Made by a program: the position numbers and the translations under genes. Shown piece after piece: positions 52,507 to 62,644 of a stretch of 64,000 nucleotides of DNA. Origin of the DNA: Pyropia haitanensis (lineage: Eukaryota; Rhodophyta; Bangiophyceae; Bangiales; Bangiaceae); the NCBI GenBank assembly GCA_008729055.1, contig SDUX01000004.1, positions 5,720,559 to 5,784,558 of the forward strand, in the 5' to 3' direction. The notes beneath the pieces are model-generated. The model saw only the letters and a list, made by a program, of their open reading frames with translations, was not told where the DNA came from and searched no databases. How positions within the stretch are numbered: position 1 is the first letter of the stretch; each line of letters opens with the position of its first letter.

Positions 52507-52943
52507 TGGCGGCACTGGCCAGCGCGTCGGCGACGAGGCGGTGGCCTTCGAGGAGCAGCAGCCCCTCCCGCTCCCGCGCGCGGCGGCGGAGAAGGTGGCG
52601 GATGGCCTTGACGCGCCCGTTTTGGGTCGACGTCACCACCGCCGCCGCGTCTGGCGTCGCCGCAGCCGTCGTCCCGGGCGGTCGTCCGCCGCCGCCGCTG
52701 CCGCTGCCGCTACCTCTGCCGCTGCCGCCACTGCCGCCACTGCCGCTGCCGGCGCCGGTGCCACCCAGAGGGGGCTGCTGGTGGCGGCCCGCCCCCCCCC
52801 CCGCCCCTGCGTTCAGGCGTACTGCCGCCCGCCAGCGTCCGCCGCCCCCCAGCACGCCGCCCAGCGGCGTGGCGGCGGCGGCGGCGCGGCCGGGCCGCCA
52901 TGCGGCGCGGCGGCCCAGCGGCGGCGGGCGGCGGGCGGGTCCC

Positions 52944-52975
<32 letters not shown>

Positions 52976-53056
52976 GGCGGCGGCGGTGCCCCGCAGGCCA
53001 ACCGCGACGGCCGTGGCGCGCAGCGGGGGGGGCGTCGTCCACGCGGCGTCGTGCAT
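51731..53056 (-). CDS. SpoU/TrmH-family rRNA 2'-O-methyltransferase, organellar
   Basis: Predicted SPOUT-class methyltransferase, 441 residues, that would methylate a ribose in rRNA, most likely in plastid or mitochondrion. Motif 1 is LLLALDGVGDPGNVGTLVRS, motif 2 VPALLVVGGEAAGPS, and motif 3 VAIPLWGGVESLNAAVAGSV, all in order as in RlmB and MRM3. The substrate-binding domain typical of the family precedes them (GRVKAIRHLLRRRAREREGL, LLEGHRLVADAL). The N-terminal 140 residues are Ala/Arg/Gly low complexity and could be an organelle targeting sequence. The start is the ATG at 53056 (MHDAAWTTPP). The frame is intact despite Gly runs. Whether it modifies the 23S or 16S type rRNA cannot be told. 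Confidence 0.88.
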
Positions 53057-53235
53057 GGCCAAAGACAAGGAAGGAGAGGGCGAGCGGGGGTGGGCGGCAG
53101 GGAGAGGTCGCCACAGCGGCTGGCACGGGTGCAGCGGTCGAACGGGCGCGCCGAGGGGAACCTCCCGGCGTAGAGGCGGCCGGACCCGGCATCGCCGATC
53201 GGTGGCCCGAATGCTGCACTATCGATACCTATGAC

Positions 53236-53388
53236 AGACTTTCCAAATTTGCTCGGCGACAGCAAAAACCGGACGACAACAGAACAGCACGTCATTGGCC
53301 AGTACTTTAGGTAGCCTCACGCCATTGGCTCGAAGTGTTCAATGTTTACCTTTGAGATCTGTCTCCATCGGTCAAATTTGGACAGTCT
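53236..53388. repeat. 16-bp imperfect inverted repeat in divergent promoter
   Basis: AGACTTTCCAAATTTG at 53236-53251 matches the reverse complement of 53373-53388 with one mismatch. The spacer of 121 bp contains two inverted CCAAT words. It could be paired factor-binding sites serving both divergent genes. Confidence 0.65.
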
Positions 53389-54034
53389 TCGATTGGTGGC
53401 CCGGCAGGCGCCGGCGCCGGCTTGCTCGGCCCGCCAGGCCAAAACGGCTAGCCGGCCGCACGGCCCGTGCGCGGCGCGCGGCCGCGTCGGGATACGATCT
53501 GGCCACACCTACCACCGCGGGCCCGGCCGGCGGCCGCACCGCCACGCGGCCGCGGCGGCCGACGGGCGCGTCGCGCGCCGGCCGGGCGCGGCCGCGGCGG
53601 GGCCACGCCACAGCACGACAGCGCGCGGTTTCGGCACCGCGCCGCGTCGGATATACGACACACCGCGCGTTGCGCTCCTCGCTGCGACCAGCGCGACGTG
53701 CGTGGCCCACCGACAGTTGCCGCCCTCCGCCCCCCTCTCCCGTCCGCCCCACCCCCCCCTCCCCCCCCCCCCGCCCCTCCCCCCCGGTCTGCCCTCCCCG
53801 CCCTGTCCCTCTTGCCGGCGACGCTGTCCAACATCCTCTTGGGCACTGTCACCGAGGTCCGTGCCGTTGCCGTTGCGAGGCCGCCGTTTTCCTCGGCCGT
53901 TGCAGACGCGTTGCCGCCCGCCGCGTCGTCCTCTACCCCCCGGCCGGCGCGGCGCTGGTCCCCGTCATCGTCCGCTTTGGCAGTACCGTCTGGGCGGGCA
54001 GTCGGGCGGCCGAGGGGGCGGGCGGTCGGGGGGT

Positions 54035-54150
54035 GGTTTGGCGGGTGAGGGAGTGGGTGGGCGGGTGGGCAGGCGGACGGGTGGGCGGACGGACGGGTGG
54101 GTGGGTGGGTGGGTGGGTGGGCGGGCGGGTGTGTGGGCGGGCGGGGTGGG
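54035..54150 (+). repeat. GGGT/GGGC array, G-quadruplex-prone
   Basis: More than twenty G-triplets spaced by one or a few bases on the sense strand, ending directly at the ATG of ESS2 (54152). They would lie in the 5' leader of the mRNA if transcription starts upstream. Confidence 0.75.
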
Positions 54151-54151
54151 G

Positions 54152-54387
54152 ATGGCGACCCCCCCCTTCCTGCACGCGCGCCCGTCGCTCCCCCCCCCTC
54201 CGCCCACCAAGCGGCGGCGCGCGCCCGGCACGGCGCCGGTGGTGCTGTCGAACGACGCGTACGCCGCGACGCTCGCCGCGCTCATCCGCCGCGACTTTTT
54301 CCCGGGCGCGCCGGCGGAAGGCTGGCGGGGGGGGGGGGAGGGGGCGGATCGGCCACCGCCGGCCACGCTGTTGCCACTGGGGGTGGC

Positions 54388-54418
<31 letters not shown>

Positions 54419-55336
54419 GGGGGCGGGGAGGGTGGGTCGACCGCGGCGGGCCCTTGGGGTGGGGGGGAGCGGGGGGTGCCCGTCGCCGCCGCCCTCGAGT
54501 CGTGTGCGAACCTGACGGCCTTTCATCGGCGGTACGTGTCGGAGGGGACGGTCGCGGCGGCAGCCGTAATGGCGGGTGGCATGCGGGGGGAGGCGGCGGG
54601 GGGGGGCGGTTCTGCTGTTGTCCCGTCGTCGTTTGGCCGGCTGCCACGCCCAGACGGGCGGTCGGGGGGAGGGGGCGGCCGGCTGACGGTCGGCTGCACG
54701 AGCGGCAGCGGCGGCGGGGGTCTGCCACCTGCGGGACCACCGCGGCCTGTCGCTGCCGCCACCCGCTTCCGGGCGCCCCCTCCACCCCGGAGCGAGTGGC
54801 GCCCGCCGTCGGGCTTGAGCACGCCGTCGACGGGGGTGCCGCCACCCATGTATGGCAGCGACTCGCCGCTGGTGGGCGGCTTTGGCACCCCGTCCGCCGC
54901 CGCGTCGGTCGCGTCGTCGGTGGTGGGCGACGCGGGTGGCGACGGGTCTGACGATGAGGCGGTCTCGGTCGGCGGTGGCGGCGGTGATGGGTGGGGAGGG
55001 GGGAGGGAGAAGCCCGCCCCCGCCCGTCCGCCACCGCCAGTGCGCGGCAGCGGCAGCGGCGGCTTTCGGCTGCCGCCCCCCGGTCGGGACACGGTGCTGT
55101 GGACGGCGGCGGCGGCGTCACGGTTGGCCCGTGGTGGCAGCGCTGTGACGGCACGCCGGCCGCCGCTGCCGCACGTCGGTGGTGGCGGCGGCGGTGGCGG
55201 GGGAGCGGGCATGGACCCCGAACTGCGACGGAGCTATGGGGGGGGCGCCTGGGCGTGGAGGATGTGGACGGGGTGGGGGGGTGATTGCGGGGGGGTGGGG
55301 CGGCTGGTGAGAGAGGAGCAGGGGGAGCGGTGGTGA
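54152..55336 (+). CDS. ESS2: ESS2/DGCR14 family splicing factor
   Basis: Nuclear protein associated with the late spliceosome; 394 residues. The N-terminal family block is visible: basic TKRRRAPGTAPVVLSNDAYA, then ATLAALIRRDFFPGAPA, matching the conserved 'Y-x-x-x-L-x-x-I-I-x-R-D-F-F-P' core. The second block, NLTAFHRRYVSEGT, corresponds to the F-x-x-x-Y-T-S-E segment. Further on, VPPPMYGSDSPLVGGFGTPS fits the 'S-P-L-x-T-W-G-x-I-x-G-T-P' region, although Trp is replaced. FRLPPPGRDTVLW with SRLARGG matches the 'F-x-I-P-x-x-P-x-R-E' block. The ATG at 54152 starts the family's N-terminus. Spacers are Gly/Ala-rich. The frame is intact. Together with SRPK it is the second splicing-related gene in an intron-poor window. 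Confidence 0.8.
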
Positions 55337-55967
55337 CTTCAAGGGGGGGGGGGGTGGAGGGGGGGACTGCAGGATGCACCCAGGGGGTGCTGACCCGTGC
55401 TGCGTGTGCGCACACCCTGCGGGGGTGAGGGCGGCCGCCGCCGCCTGGTGGGGCGTCGCCCGCCGCTGCCCCGCGCTGTACTGTACACTAAACATAGGGG
55501 CCACCACTGCACACAGGGGTGGATGACGGACGGCGCTGCCGCGGCGCGCGCCGACGCCGGCCTCGCGCCCGAGGCGGCGGGCCTCCGCTCGACTGCAGCC
55601 GACCGCCGGCACGTCTGCCTGGCCGGCGCGCGCGCGTGCGCACGCTCGCCACACTGCACCGGTCGTGCCCTCGGAGCGGCGGCCAGCCGGGCTGGAACCC
55701 GCGGACACGAGCGCATCGGCTGGCCCACGGCGGTCGCCGCACGCGGCACGGCCGCAACCCGCGGCACAGCTTTTCCCCACGCACGCCTGCCCCCACTGCC
55801 CTCGCTCCCAGCGCCGCACACGGCCGCCCCCCCAAGGCCGTGCGTGCCGCGACGCCACCGGGCGCGGGCCATTCCCGCACACGCGCATGAGAAACTGGAC
55901 GCGCGCGGGCACCCCCCCTTCCCCCCCCCTTCCGGTCCCGCCCCCCCCACCCCCCCCCGCCCCCCGC
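55337..55967. other. convergent intergenic region
   Basis: Shared 3' flank of ESS2 and the F-box gene, with G- and C-runs. Open frames are Arg/Pro low complexity. Confidence 0.5.
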
Positions 55968-56313
55968 TCAAAAGAACTGCCCCGCCGCGATCGATGCGCG
56001 CAGCCGCTCGGCCGTTTCGGCCATCTTGTCTGCCGGGTGCCCCCAGCGGGCGGTCGCGGCGGCAACCGCCGCCACCGCGGCGCGGGCCCCCCCGTGCGTC
56101 GCCACCGCCACGCGCAGCACGCTGCGCAGGCTGTAGTGGTGCGCGCCGTGGGAGCCCGGCACCGGCACCCGCGGGACGCCCGCCCAGAGCGCCCGCGGGT
56201 TGGCCTTGGGCAGCCGAAAGTAGTCGACCGCGATCGTTGCGGGCAGCGGCGCCCGGCACGGGCCGTTGGGGTCGTCGCCGCCGCCGGCAACGGTGGCGGC
56301 GGCGGCGGCGGCA

Positions 56314-56382
<69 letters not shown>

Positions 56383-57110
56383 GCCGACGGCACGTGCGCC
56401 GCCGGCGGCGGCGCGCCCATCAGGGCCGCCCACTCGTCGGCGATATCGACGGGCCCCGCGCCGCGGTGGGCGCCGCCAAACGCGGCGCGGACGGGCGCGG
56501 CGGCGTCGGTGGCGACCGCGTGGCGGTACGCCGTGTCCATGACCAGGTCGATGAGCGCGGCGCCCTCGTCGGGCAGCCCGTCAATGGCAAACGCCCTGCC
56601 CCGCACCACGTACGTCGGGCCGCCGCCGCCGACGCTGCCGGGCGTGCCCACCACCGTCGCGGGGTTGACCGCCGCGACAAACGCGAGCGAGTGCAGCAGC
56701 GACGGCGGGAGGAGGTCCCGGAAGCGGCCCGCCGTCGCCGACAGCCGCGCCGCGTCGGCGACGCTCAGGTGGTCGACGATGGCGGAGAGGAGGTCGTCGG
56801 GCAGGTCGGTCAGCCGCAGTGCGGGGGCGGACGGGGCGCGGCGGCGGCGGCGGGGGGCGGCGGCCGCCGCGGCTGGGCGGGGGGCACCCGCCGCACCGCC
56901 GCCGCCGCCGCCGCCACCACCACCGCCGCCGCCGCCGCCGTCGGTGCCAGCCGAGCGGCGGCGGCGCTTGCCGTTGCCGCCGCCGCCAGCAGCCGCCGCC
57001 GCCGGCGGCACGCCGCCTGCCGCCGCGGCGGCCGCCGCGGCGGCCGCCGCCTCGGCGTGCCGCGCGCGGATGGCCGCGGCGGCCGCCGCGACCGCACGCG
57101 GCCGCTTCAT
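55968..57110 (-). CDS. F-box protein with long poly-Ala tract
   Basis: Predicted substrate adaptor of an SCF ubiquitin ligase, 380 residues. The F-box lies at about residues 98-135 (LRLTDLPDDLLSAIVDHLSV followed by ADAARLSATAGRFRDLLP). The N-terminus has Ala repeats, a basic KRRRRS stretch likely to act as nuclear signal, and a Gly run. The C-terminal part is not a recognised repeat family (no Kelch, LRR or WD). It contains RAFAIDGLPDEGAALIDLVM and VDYFRLPKANPRALWAGVPR, and ends at GQFF. A run of about 33 alanines encoded by a pure GCC-type repeat interrupts it (56281-56385). The ATG at 57110 follows a stretch without stops to 58091, but that is Pro-rich and looks untranslated. Confidence 0.75.
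56281..56385 (-). repeat. trinucleotide repeat coding poly-alanine
   Basis: An almost pure GGC/GCC repeat of about 30 units, in frame as alanine on the minus strand. Length polymorphism is likely. Confidence 0.9.
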
Positions 57111-57840
57111 CACGGCCGCCCCCGCGCGGCCGACGCCGCGGCCACCGCCGCCGGCCGCCCCAACCGCCGGCGCGCGCGGCGGCGGGGGTGGCGGTGGAGG
57201 GGGGGGGGTAAGGAGCGGCACAGGGGAGGGGGGGGGGAGGGGGGGGGGGGGGGGGGGGGTTAGGGGGGCATGAGGCGGCAGGGGGGGGAGGCGTCGGTGC
57301 GTCCCGGCTGGCGGACGCGGCGCGTCGACGCGGCGCGTCGACACGCTGCTGCGTGTCTGCTGCAGCGAGGGGGGGGGGGGGGAGGGGGGGTCACGCGGGC
57401 AAGGCGGCTGTCGTCCGGGCGGGGACCGTGCGTGGACGGGCAGCAGATCGGTTTCCGAGCGTGGTGTGGCGACCCAATGGCCGCCGCCGCGGCGCGTGCG
57501 GCAGACACCCCGCGACCGTGGCGTGGCGGCCAACGGCTCCTTCCCCCCCCCCCCCCCCGCCCCCCTCCCCCCCCCGCTGGCGGTCTCGCCCACGTGCGGA
57601 TCCCGCCGCGCGTCGCCGTCTCCCTCCTCCCCCGCACCGACGCACCCGGCCTGGCGGGTGGGGTGCCCGGCCCGCGGCGTTGCCCGTGCCGCCGCCGTGC
57701 GCCGTGCGGCGGCCGGCCGCGTCGGCGGCGGCGCTGGCCGGCGGCGGGTCGCCCCTTGCGTGGCGCCGATGTGGTGTGCGCGCGCACCGTCCCGCTGGCA
57801 CTGGTGGGGGCGCCGCGACGGCGGCGGCGGCGGCGACGGC

Positions 57841-57903
<63 letters not shown>

Positions 57904-59518
57904 GGCGGCGGTGGCGGCCGGCGGGCGGGCGCGTCGCGCCGCGGCGGGCGCCGCCCGTGTCCCCCGCCGTTCTTGTCGGCGTGCGCCACTGGCGTTGGCG
58001 ACGCCCGCTCCGTCGTCGGCACGTCCCCGTGCCGGCGTCGCGCGCCTTTGTCGTGCGCCAGCCCCCTCGCCGTCGTCAGCCGCTCCTCCACCGTGAGACC
58101 GGGATGGCGCGGTGGGGAGGCTGGCTGAGTGAACGTGGGGAGCGTGGCGGCCGCACGTCAAGCAGCGCCGCGGGGACAAGAGAGGCAGCACGTACTCGTG
58201 AAAGAAGAGCAAACAGACCAGACCTCGAGCGCTTTTCTGACTTGGTGCCGACTTCACCCCTGTCTCGTCCATCCGTCCGCCTTTCACCCCCGGACGATGT
58301 CCCTTCCTGCTGATGCCATGGCCATGGCCACCGGCGCTCCCTCCCAAACGCGGGCCATTCGCCCCCCCTCCCCCCCCCTCCCCCAGCCTTCCCCCAATCC
58401 CCTCCCCCACCGGATGACGTCGGCGTTGCGCCGAGTGCTGGTCCGCCACGCCGCGTGCGACCCCGGAACAGAACCGCCACTTGAACGACGACGGCTAAAC
58501 GGGCGCGGTGGGCGGGGCGCCCGCGTTGGGCATCGCCACCGGCATGGGGCGCCGCGGCTGCTGACGCGCGCGCCGCGGACGGTGGACTGGTATGCTGCCG
58601 CCGAGGTGGGCCGACGTGCGCCGCCGGCCCCCACAACGGCGTTGAACGGGCTGGCGCAGGTGCTGGGCGTAGGGACGCGCGGTCGGTGGGGGGAGACGCA
58701 AGGCGGAGGCTAGGGAGGAGGGGGACGGGCGTGGGTGGGCCCTCCTCGTCGCAGCCTATCCGTCGGCGGTGGTGTCGACCGCGGCGGCCGCCGCGGTCGC
58801 CTCGCAGGCCCGCTGCAGCGCGTTGCGGTTGGGGCATCGCTGTTGCTGGGGGTCCCGATCGAACATCGAATGAGATTGTCCGGTTGCGCCTGGCCGGCCA
58901 CTCTTGTGACGACCGCCACCACCGGTCAAGCCCACACCGTTTGCTGTGACCCGTTGCCTCCGCGTACAGTACTATGCTGTGTCATCACATCGGAAGACGT
59001 CCGCGACGGGTCGGCCTGGTCGCCGCTGCTGTCGTCACGGTCACGGGTCAAACCCGTCGCGGTACTCGCACCAGGGCCATTCTCACCTCCCGCTCTTTCT
59101 GCGCAACTCACCTGTATCCATTTGGGGCGTACGCATCGCAGAGGGTTAATCGACCGTGCACCGCACACCGTTCCATCTCCATCCCCCTGCCAGCATGGCT
59201 TGTAGGCCGCCACACCGTCACCTGCCCTACCTGCCACAGACCGGCATCCAGGTGCGGCCCACCCTCCGCACGCGTGGCGCGAACTTGCTCGCCAGAGCCG
59301 TGGGGGCGCTTGAGGGACGCCCCACGGCAGCGCGGGGGGTCTCTGGGCTGTCCCCCGCGTTCAATGTGGGTACAAAAGCCGAGGAGCTGGGCAGGTGCGG
59401 CCAGGTTCCCTCCGTTTCCTGCAGACCTCCGTCGCCACCTTCGACACCCTCACACCTCCCTCGGCCGCCACTTGTTCATCCAAGACCCGAGAGAGGAGGC
59501 CGCCAGAGCAGCTTTGGC
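57111..59518. other. intergenic 2.4 kb with G-runs and a GGC repeat
   Basis: Contains G-runs at 57225-57259, a 20-odd-unit GGC/GCC repeat at 57820-57915, and low-complexity frames on both strands. A plus-strand frame at about 58297-58713 (MSLPADAMAMATGAPSQTRA and on) is open but unrecognised. The region 58860-59520 is less GC-rich and is probably the upstream region of the secreted protein gene; TACAAAAG at 59370 is a weak TATA-like word. Confidence 0.4.
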
Positions 59519-60124
59519 ATGGCGTCGTCACGGATGGCGCTGCTGGCTCTGTTGACTTGTGCGCTGCTTCTTGGGGGTTCCTCCTCTGTGGTGCGGGTGG
59601 AGGCGATTTCGTTGCCCCCCCGGTCATCCCCCATCGCAGAGGTCCTGCCCGTCGCGATGCACCAGCAGCTGATTATCGGGCAGTGGACGATGGACGCCCA
59701 CACGCCGTACCTCTACATGCAGCAGGCCACCGAGTCTTTCTTGGGCCAGCCGAACAACACGCAGGCGATGAGCGACTTTGTGCTCCTCACGTGGGTCGGG
59801 CCAGTCGGCGAAGAGGCGTACACCGACGAGCGCGAGAGAAATCTGTTCGTCCTGCTTAATTACGTCGACTCGATGGCCTGTCCTGCCGCACGCGTGGTAC
59901 CACGCGTCACGATGAATGCCGCCAAGAAGTGCAAGGAGCTGTACAACGACTGTCGTGGGTACGGGGTGGACGGATGGTGCGACAGGTGCGCGGAGGGGTG
60001 TCTGGTTGTCATCAGGAAGGCAGACGGCAGCTGCGGTCTGGCACACTGGGCGCTCAAGCACAGGGACGAGTGCGTCACGATTCCTCGTGGCCCTCTCCTC
60101 CCCCCGGATCATCCTCCACTGTAG
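59519..60124 (+). CDS. secreted Cys-rich protein of unknown family
   Basis: I do not recognise this 201-residue protein. The ATG at 59519 gives a textbook signal peptide (MASSRMALLALLTCALLLGG, then SSSVVRVEA). The mature protein opens with PIAEVLPVAMHQQLIIGQWT and TPYLYMQQATESFLGQPNNT, which look like a folded domain with an N-glycosylation site. The C-terminal 75 residues carry nine cysteines, with C-x3-Y-x2-C, C-x2-C and C-x3-C spacings (KKCKELYNDC, WCDRCAEGC, GSCGL, DEC), so a disulfide-bonded module is likely. Codon use is less GC-biased than in housekeeping neighbours. A longer frame open from 59156 includes the presumed leader. Extracellular matrix, defence or reproduction roles are all possible and none is shown. 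Confidence 0.7.
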   Translation: MASSRMALLALLTCALLLGGSSSVVRVEAISLPPRSSPIAEVLPVAMHQQLIIGQWTMDAHTPYLYMQQATESFLGQPNNTQAMSDFVLLTWVGPVGEEAYTDERERNLFVLLNYVDSMACPAARVVPRVTMNAAKKCKELYNDCRGYGVDGWCDRCAEGCLVVIRKADGSCGLAHWALKHRDECVTIPRGPLLPPDHPPL

Positions 60125-61206
60125 CGCTCCTAGCTAGTCGGACGGTCCATTGTGTTCGTGAAACGACGCTTGCGTGGGGGGGTGGGGGTGGCGGAGGGCG
60201 CTCGTGTGTGGTTCACCCGTATTTTTTTGTCTTGTGTCTGGGCATCACCGGTGCGCTGATGCTTGGATTTTAAATGTGAGATGCTGGTAGTGAATAGTTT
60301 CAATTCGATTTTCATGCACACAGTCGGTCAAAAAAAGCGCCTGGTGCGCTGCTGCCACTGGGAGGGTTTGGGTGGGTGACGACGACGGGAGGATGGGTGG
60401 CCGACGACGAGAGCAGAGTGCGCAACGATGACGGCTCGCACCGGCAATGACGATGCCGTAGAACGTGGCCGGGTCCCGTTGCGGAGGGTCGGTTGCCGGC
60501 TGTTGAGTAGCGCCGCCTTCAAAGCCGCGGCACCGCAGGGTGACGACGAGGGCACACCCACAAAGCAACCGAAAGGCCGGGTGGGGGTGGTAGAGAGGAT
60601 ATTTTTGGCGATGGAACATCTATAGGCAAGTACGGAGGTGGTGCACCTCATCCGCAGTCGGCTGCGGCCCGCGCCTGGTAACTCGCCGTCAGGCGTCGGG
60701 GTCGCGCACGATGATAGCGCTGGCTCGCTGGAGCCGGGACGGCCACGGAGTGCGCTGCTGTTTGTCTATTCTATGCGCTCTGCTGCGAGCACCAGGTGAA
60801 TGACCGTGGCAAAACGCACCCACTGAGGGGGAAATGCCGCGTTACTGTCGGGGCTGCTGTCCACGACGTGCGCGTCAGCTGCCACCGGCCATGCCACAAG
60901 CGCCAAGCCCTCCCAGCGCTGCGTCGTCAGGGCGCGACGCGTTCGGCGCACGCGTTGGAGGCCACTGGGCACAAGCCGCGCGTGTTCTTTCAAGCAATCG
61001 TGAGAAGCCGATGAATTGCTCCTCAACGCACGGATATACTTTCGGGTCGTCGAGGATGGGCTCTGGATTTCTTCACTTCTTGCACCTCTGGATCAGCCAG
61101 GGCCCAACGCGGGGGACGGATGAGCTCCCCACCCCCGCTGTCACCGTGGTGCCCCCCCTCCCCCCCACCCTCCGCCCTACTTCCTCCTCTTTTCACCGCC
61201 TGTGGG
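60125..61206. other. intergenic, nothing recognised
   Basis: 1.1 kb of relatively AT-rich sequence: 3' flank of the secreted protein gene and upstream region of the dehydrogenase gene. No repeat or RNA gene recognised. Confidence 0.5.
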
Positions 61207-62400
61207 ATGGCGTCCCCCCCCCCGGCCGACGTGGACCCCTCCGCGGCGAGCCGCCTCAGCCTCCGCGGCCGCCGCGCGCTCGTCACGGGCGGCCACCGGG
61301 GTATTGGCGCGGCGGTGGTGCTCGGCCTGGCCGCCGCCGGCGCGCACGTGGCCGTTATTGACCGCGGCGGCGCCGCGGCGCGGTCCTCTGACATCCCGTC
61401 GCGGGTGCGGGGGTACGGCGTTGAGTTTTACGCGACCGCCGCGGACCTGGCCGACGTGGACGCGACGGTCGCGGCGGTCGGGCGGGTGCAGGCCGAGTTT
61501 GGGGCGATTGACATCTTGGTGAACAATGCGTGCGTATTGGGGGGGGGGGAGGGGGGAAGGGGGGCTCGGTGGGGGGCGGGGGCGGGTGTGGGTGGTGGTC
61601 TATACGGTTGTGGGGGTGCTGGAGATGCGTTGGAAAGGGGGTGGCGGGGGGCAGACGCCACCGTGCAGGGAAGGGAGCGGGAAGGGAGTCCGGCGGCGTG
61701 GCGGCGTGGCAGGACAGGGTCATTTGTGGCGCGGGTAGTACACGGCGTCACGCGGGGCGGCCACGCTAGGAGGGGTGCACGCCTCTAACCGTAGGCTTGG
61801 CCGCCGCGCCACATCCGCGCCTCCTCGCTTTGGCTTCCCCCTTGGCTGCTGGCTGCGCCACGCATGCGGCTTTCCCCCCCCCCCCCCCCCAGTGGCATCA
61901 CCGAGCTCCAGCCGCTAGTGCGGGTGCCCGCCCACCCCGGCCCGCCGCTCACCGCCGCCGCCTGGGACGCCCAGTTTGCGGTCAATGTGCGGGCGCCGAT
62001 GGTCGTCGCGACCGCCGTCGCGCCCGCCATGATTGCCGCCCGGCGGGGCAAGATCATCAACATGAGCTCCCAGGCGGGCACCGCCGCGCTCGCCCTCCAC
62101 GCCGCGTACGGGGCGTCCAAGGCGGCGCTGGACCACCTGACGCGCTCCATGGCCGCCGAGTGGGGACCTCACAACGTGCAGGCCAACGCGGTCGCGCCGA
62201 CGGTCATTGCGAGTGACATGGGCGACGCGGCGTGGCCGCCGGGGGCGGCCCGCACCGATGCGATGCTTGGCCGCATCCCGGCGGGCCGGTTTGGGCAGGC
62301 GTGGGAGGTGGCGGACCTGGTCGTGTTCCTCGCGGGGGGGGGGAGTGACCTCATTTCGGGGCAGGTCATTGGGGTGGACGGGGGGTACACCGCCGTGTGA
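61207..62400 (+). CDS. short-chain dehydrogenase/reductase, two exons
   Basis: Predicted NAD(P)-dependent oxidoreductase of the classical SDR type, 276 residues after splicing. Exon 1 is 61207-61529 and exon 2 is 61893-62400. The cofactor motif is ALVTGGHRGIGAAVVLGLAA. The NNAG motif is created exactly at the splice junction (ILVNNA from exon 1, GITELQP from exon 2). The catalytic Ser is in INMSSQAG, and the Tyr/Lys pair in YGASKAALDHL. The end reads DLISGQVIGVDGGYTAV, as in gluconate 5-dehydrogenase or threitol/sorbose reductase-like SDRs. The total of 831 exon bases is a multiple of three. Substrate is probably a sugar, polyol or keto compound, by family resemblance only. Confidence 0.92.
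61530..61892 (+). other. spliceosomal intron of the SDR gene
   Basis: 363-nt intron with donor GTGCGT at 61530. The acceptor AG at 61891-61892 is preceded by a 16-17 C polypyrimidine tract (61874-61890). Splicing restores the universally conserved Asn-Asn-Ala-Gly and gives an uninterrupted frame. Reading through the intron instead gives Gly/Arg low complexity and a stop. Confidence 0.9.
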
Positions 62401-62644
62401 GGGGGAGGTGGGAGGGGGGAGCCGGGGGGTGGAGGGAGAGCTGCGGCCGCGCTGCGGCCCCGCCGCTGGGGGTGGCTGGCGTCAACAAACGGAGTTGGCC
62501 GGCCGCATCCGCGGAGTGTGTGCCCCTGCAGCGGTGGCGCGGGGGGGGTGGCATGGCAGCGGCCCAGACGTCGACGCCCCGCATCCCACTTTCTTTCCCC
62601 ACCCCCGACCCGCTTGTTCGCCAGTCTGGGGGCGGCGCGACGGG
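62401..62644. other. convergent intergenic region
   Basis: Short shared 3' flank; nothing recognised. Confidence 0.6.

Larger units (their letters stand above)
53057..54151. promoter_or_regulatory. divergent promoter region with inverted repeat, CCAAT words and G-rich leader
   Basis: The low-GC core at 53205-53400 has an imperfect inverted repeat (53236-53388, listed separately) around two ATTGG (inverted CCAAT) words at about 53295 and 53322. It is flanked by highly GC-rich DNA. The last 120 bases before the ESS2 ATG are a GGGT/GGGC array. No gene is supported: a frame open from 53342 in the ESS2 phase is Arg/Pro low complexity. Confidence 0.5.

Noticed and set aside
55519..56542. Plus-strand frames opposite the F-box gene
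   Set aside because: They are antisense shadows of a recognised protein and are Arg/Ala/Pro rich.
57111..58091. 327-codon upstream extension of the F-box frame
   Set aside because: It is mostly Pro and Arg low complexity without a domain. Absence of stops is expected by chance in DNA this GC-rich.
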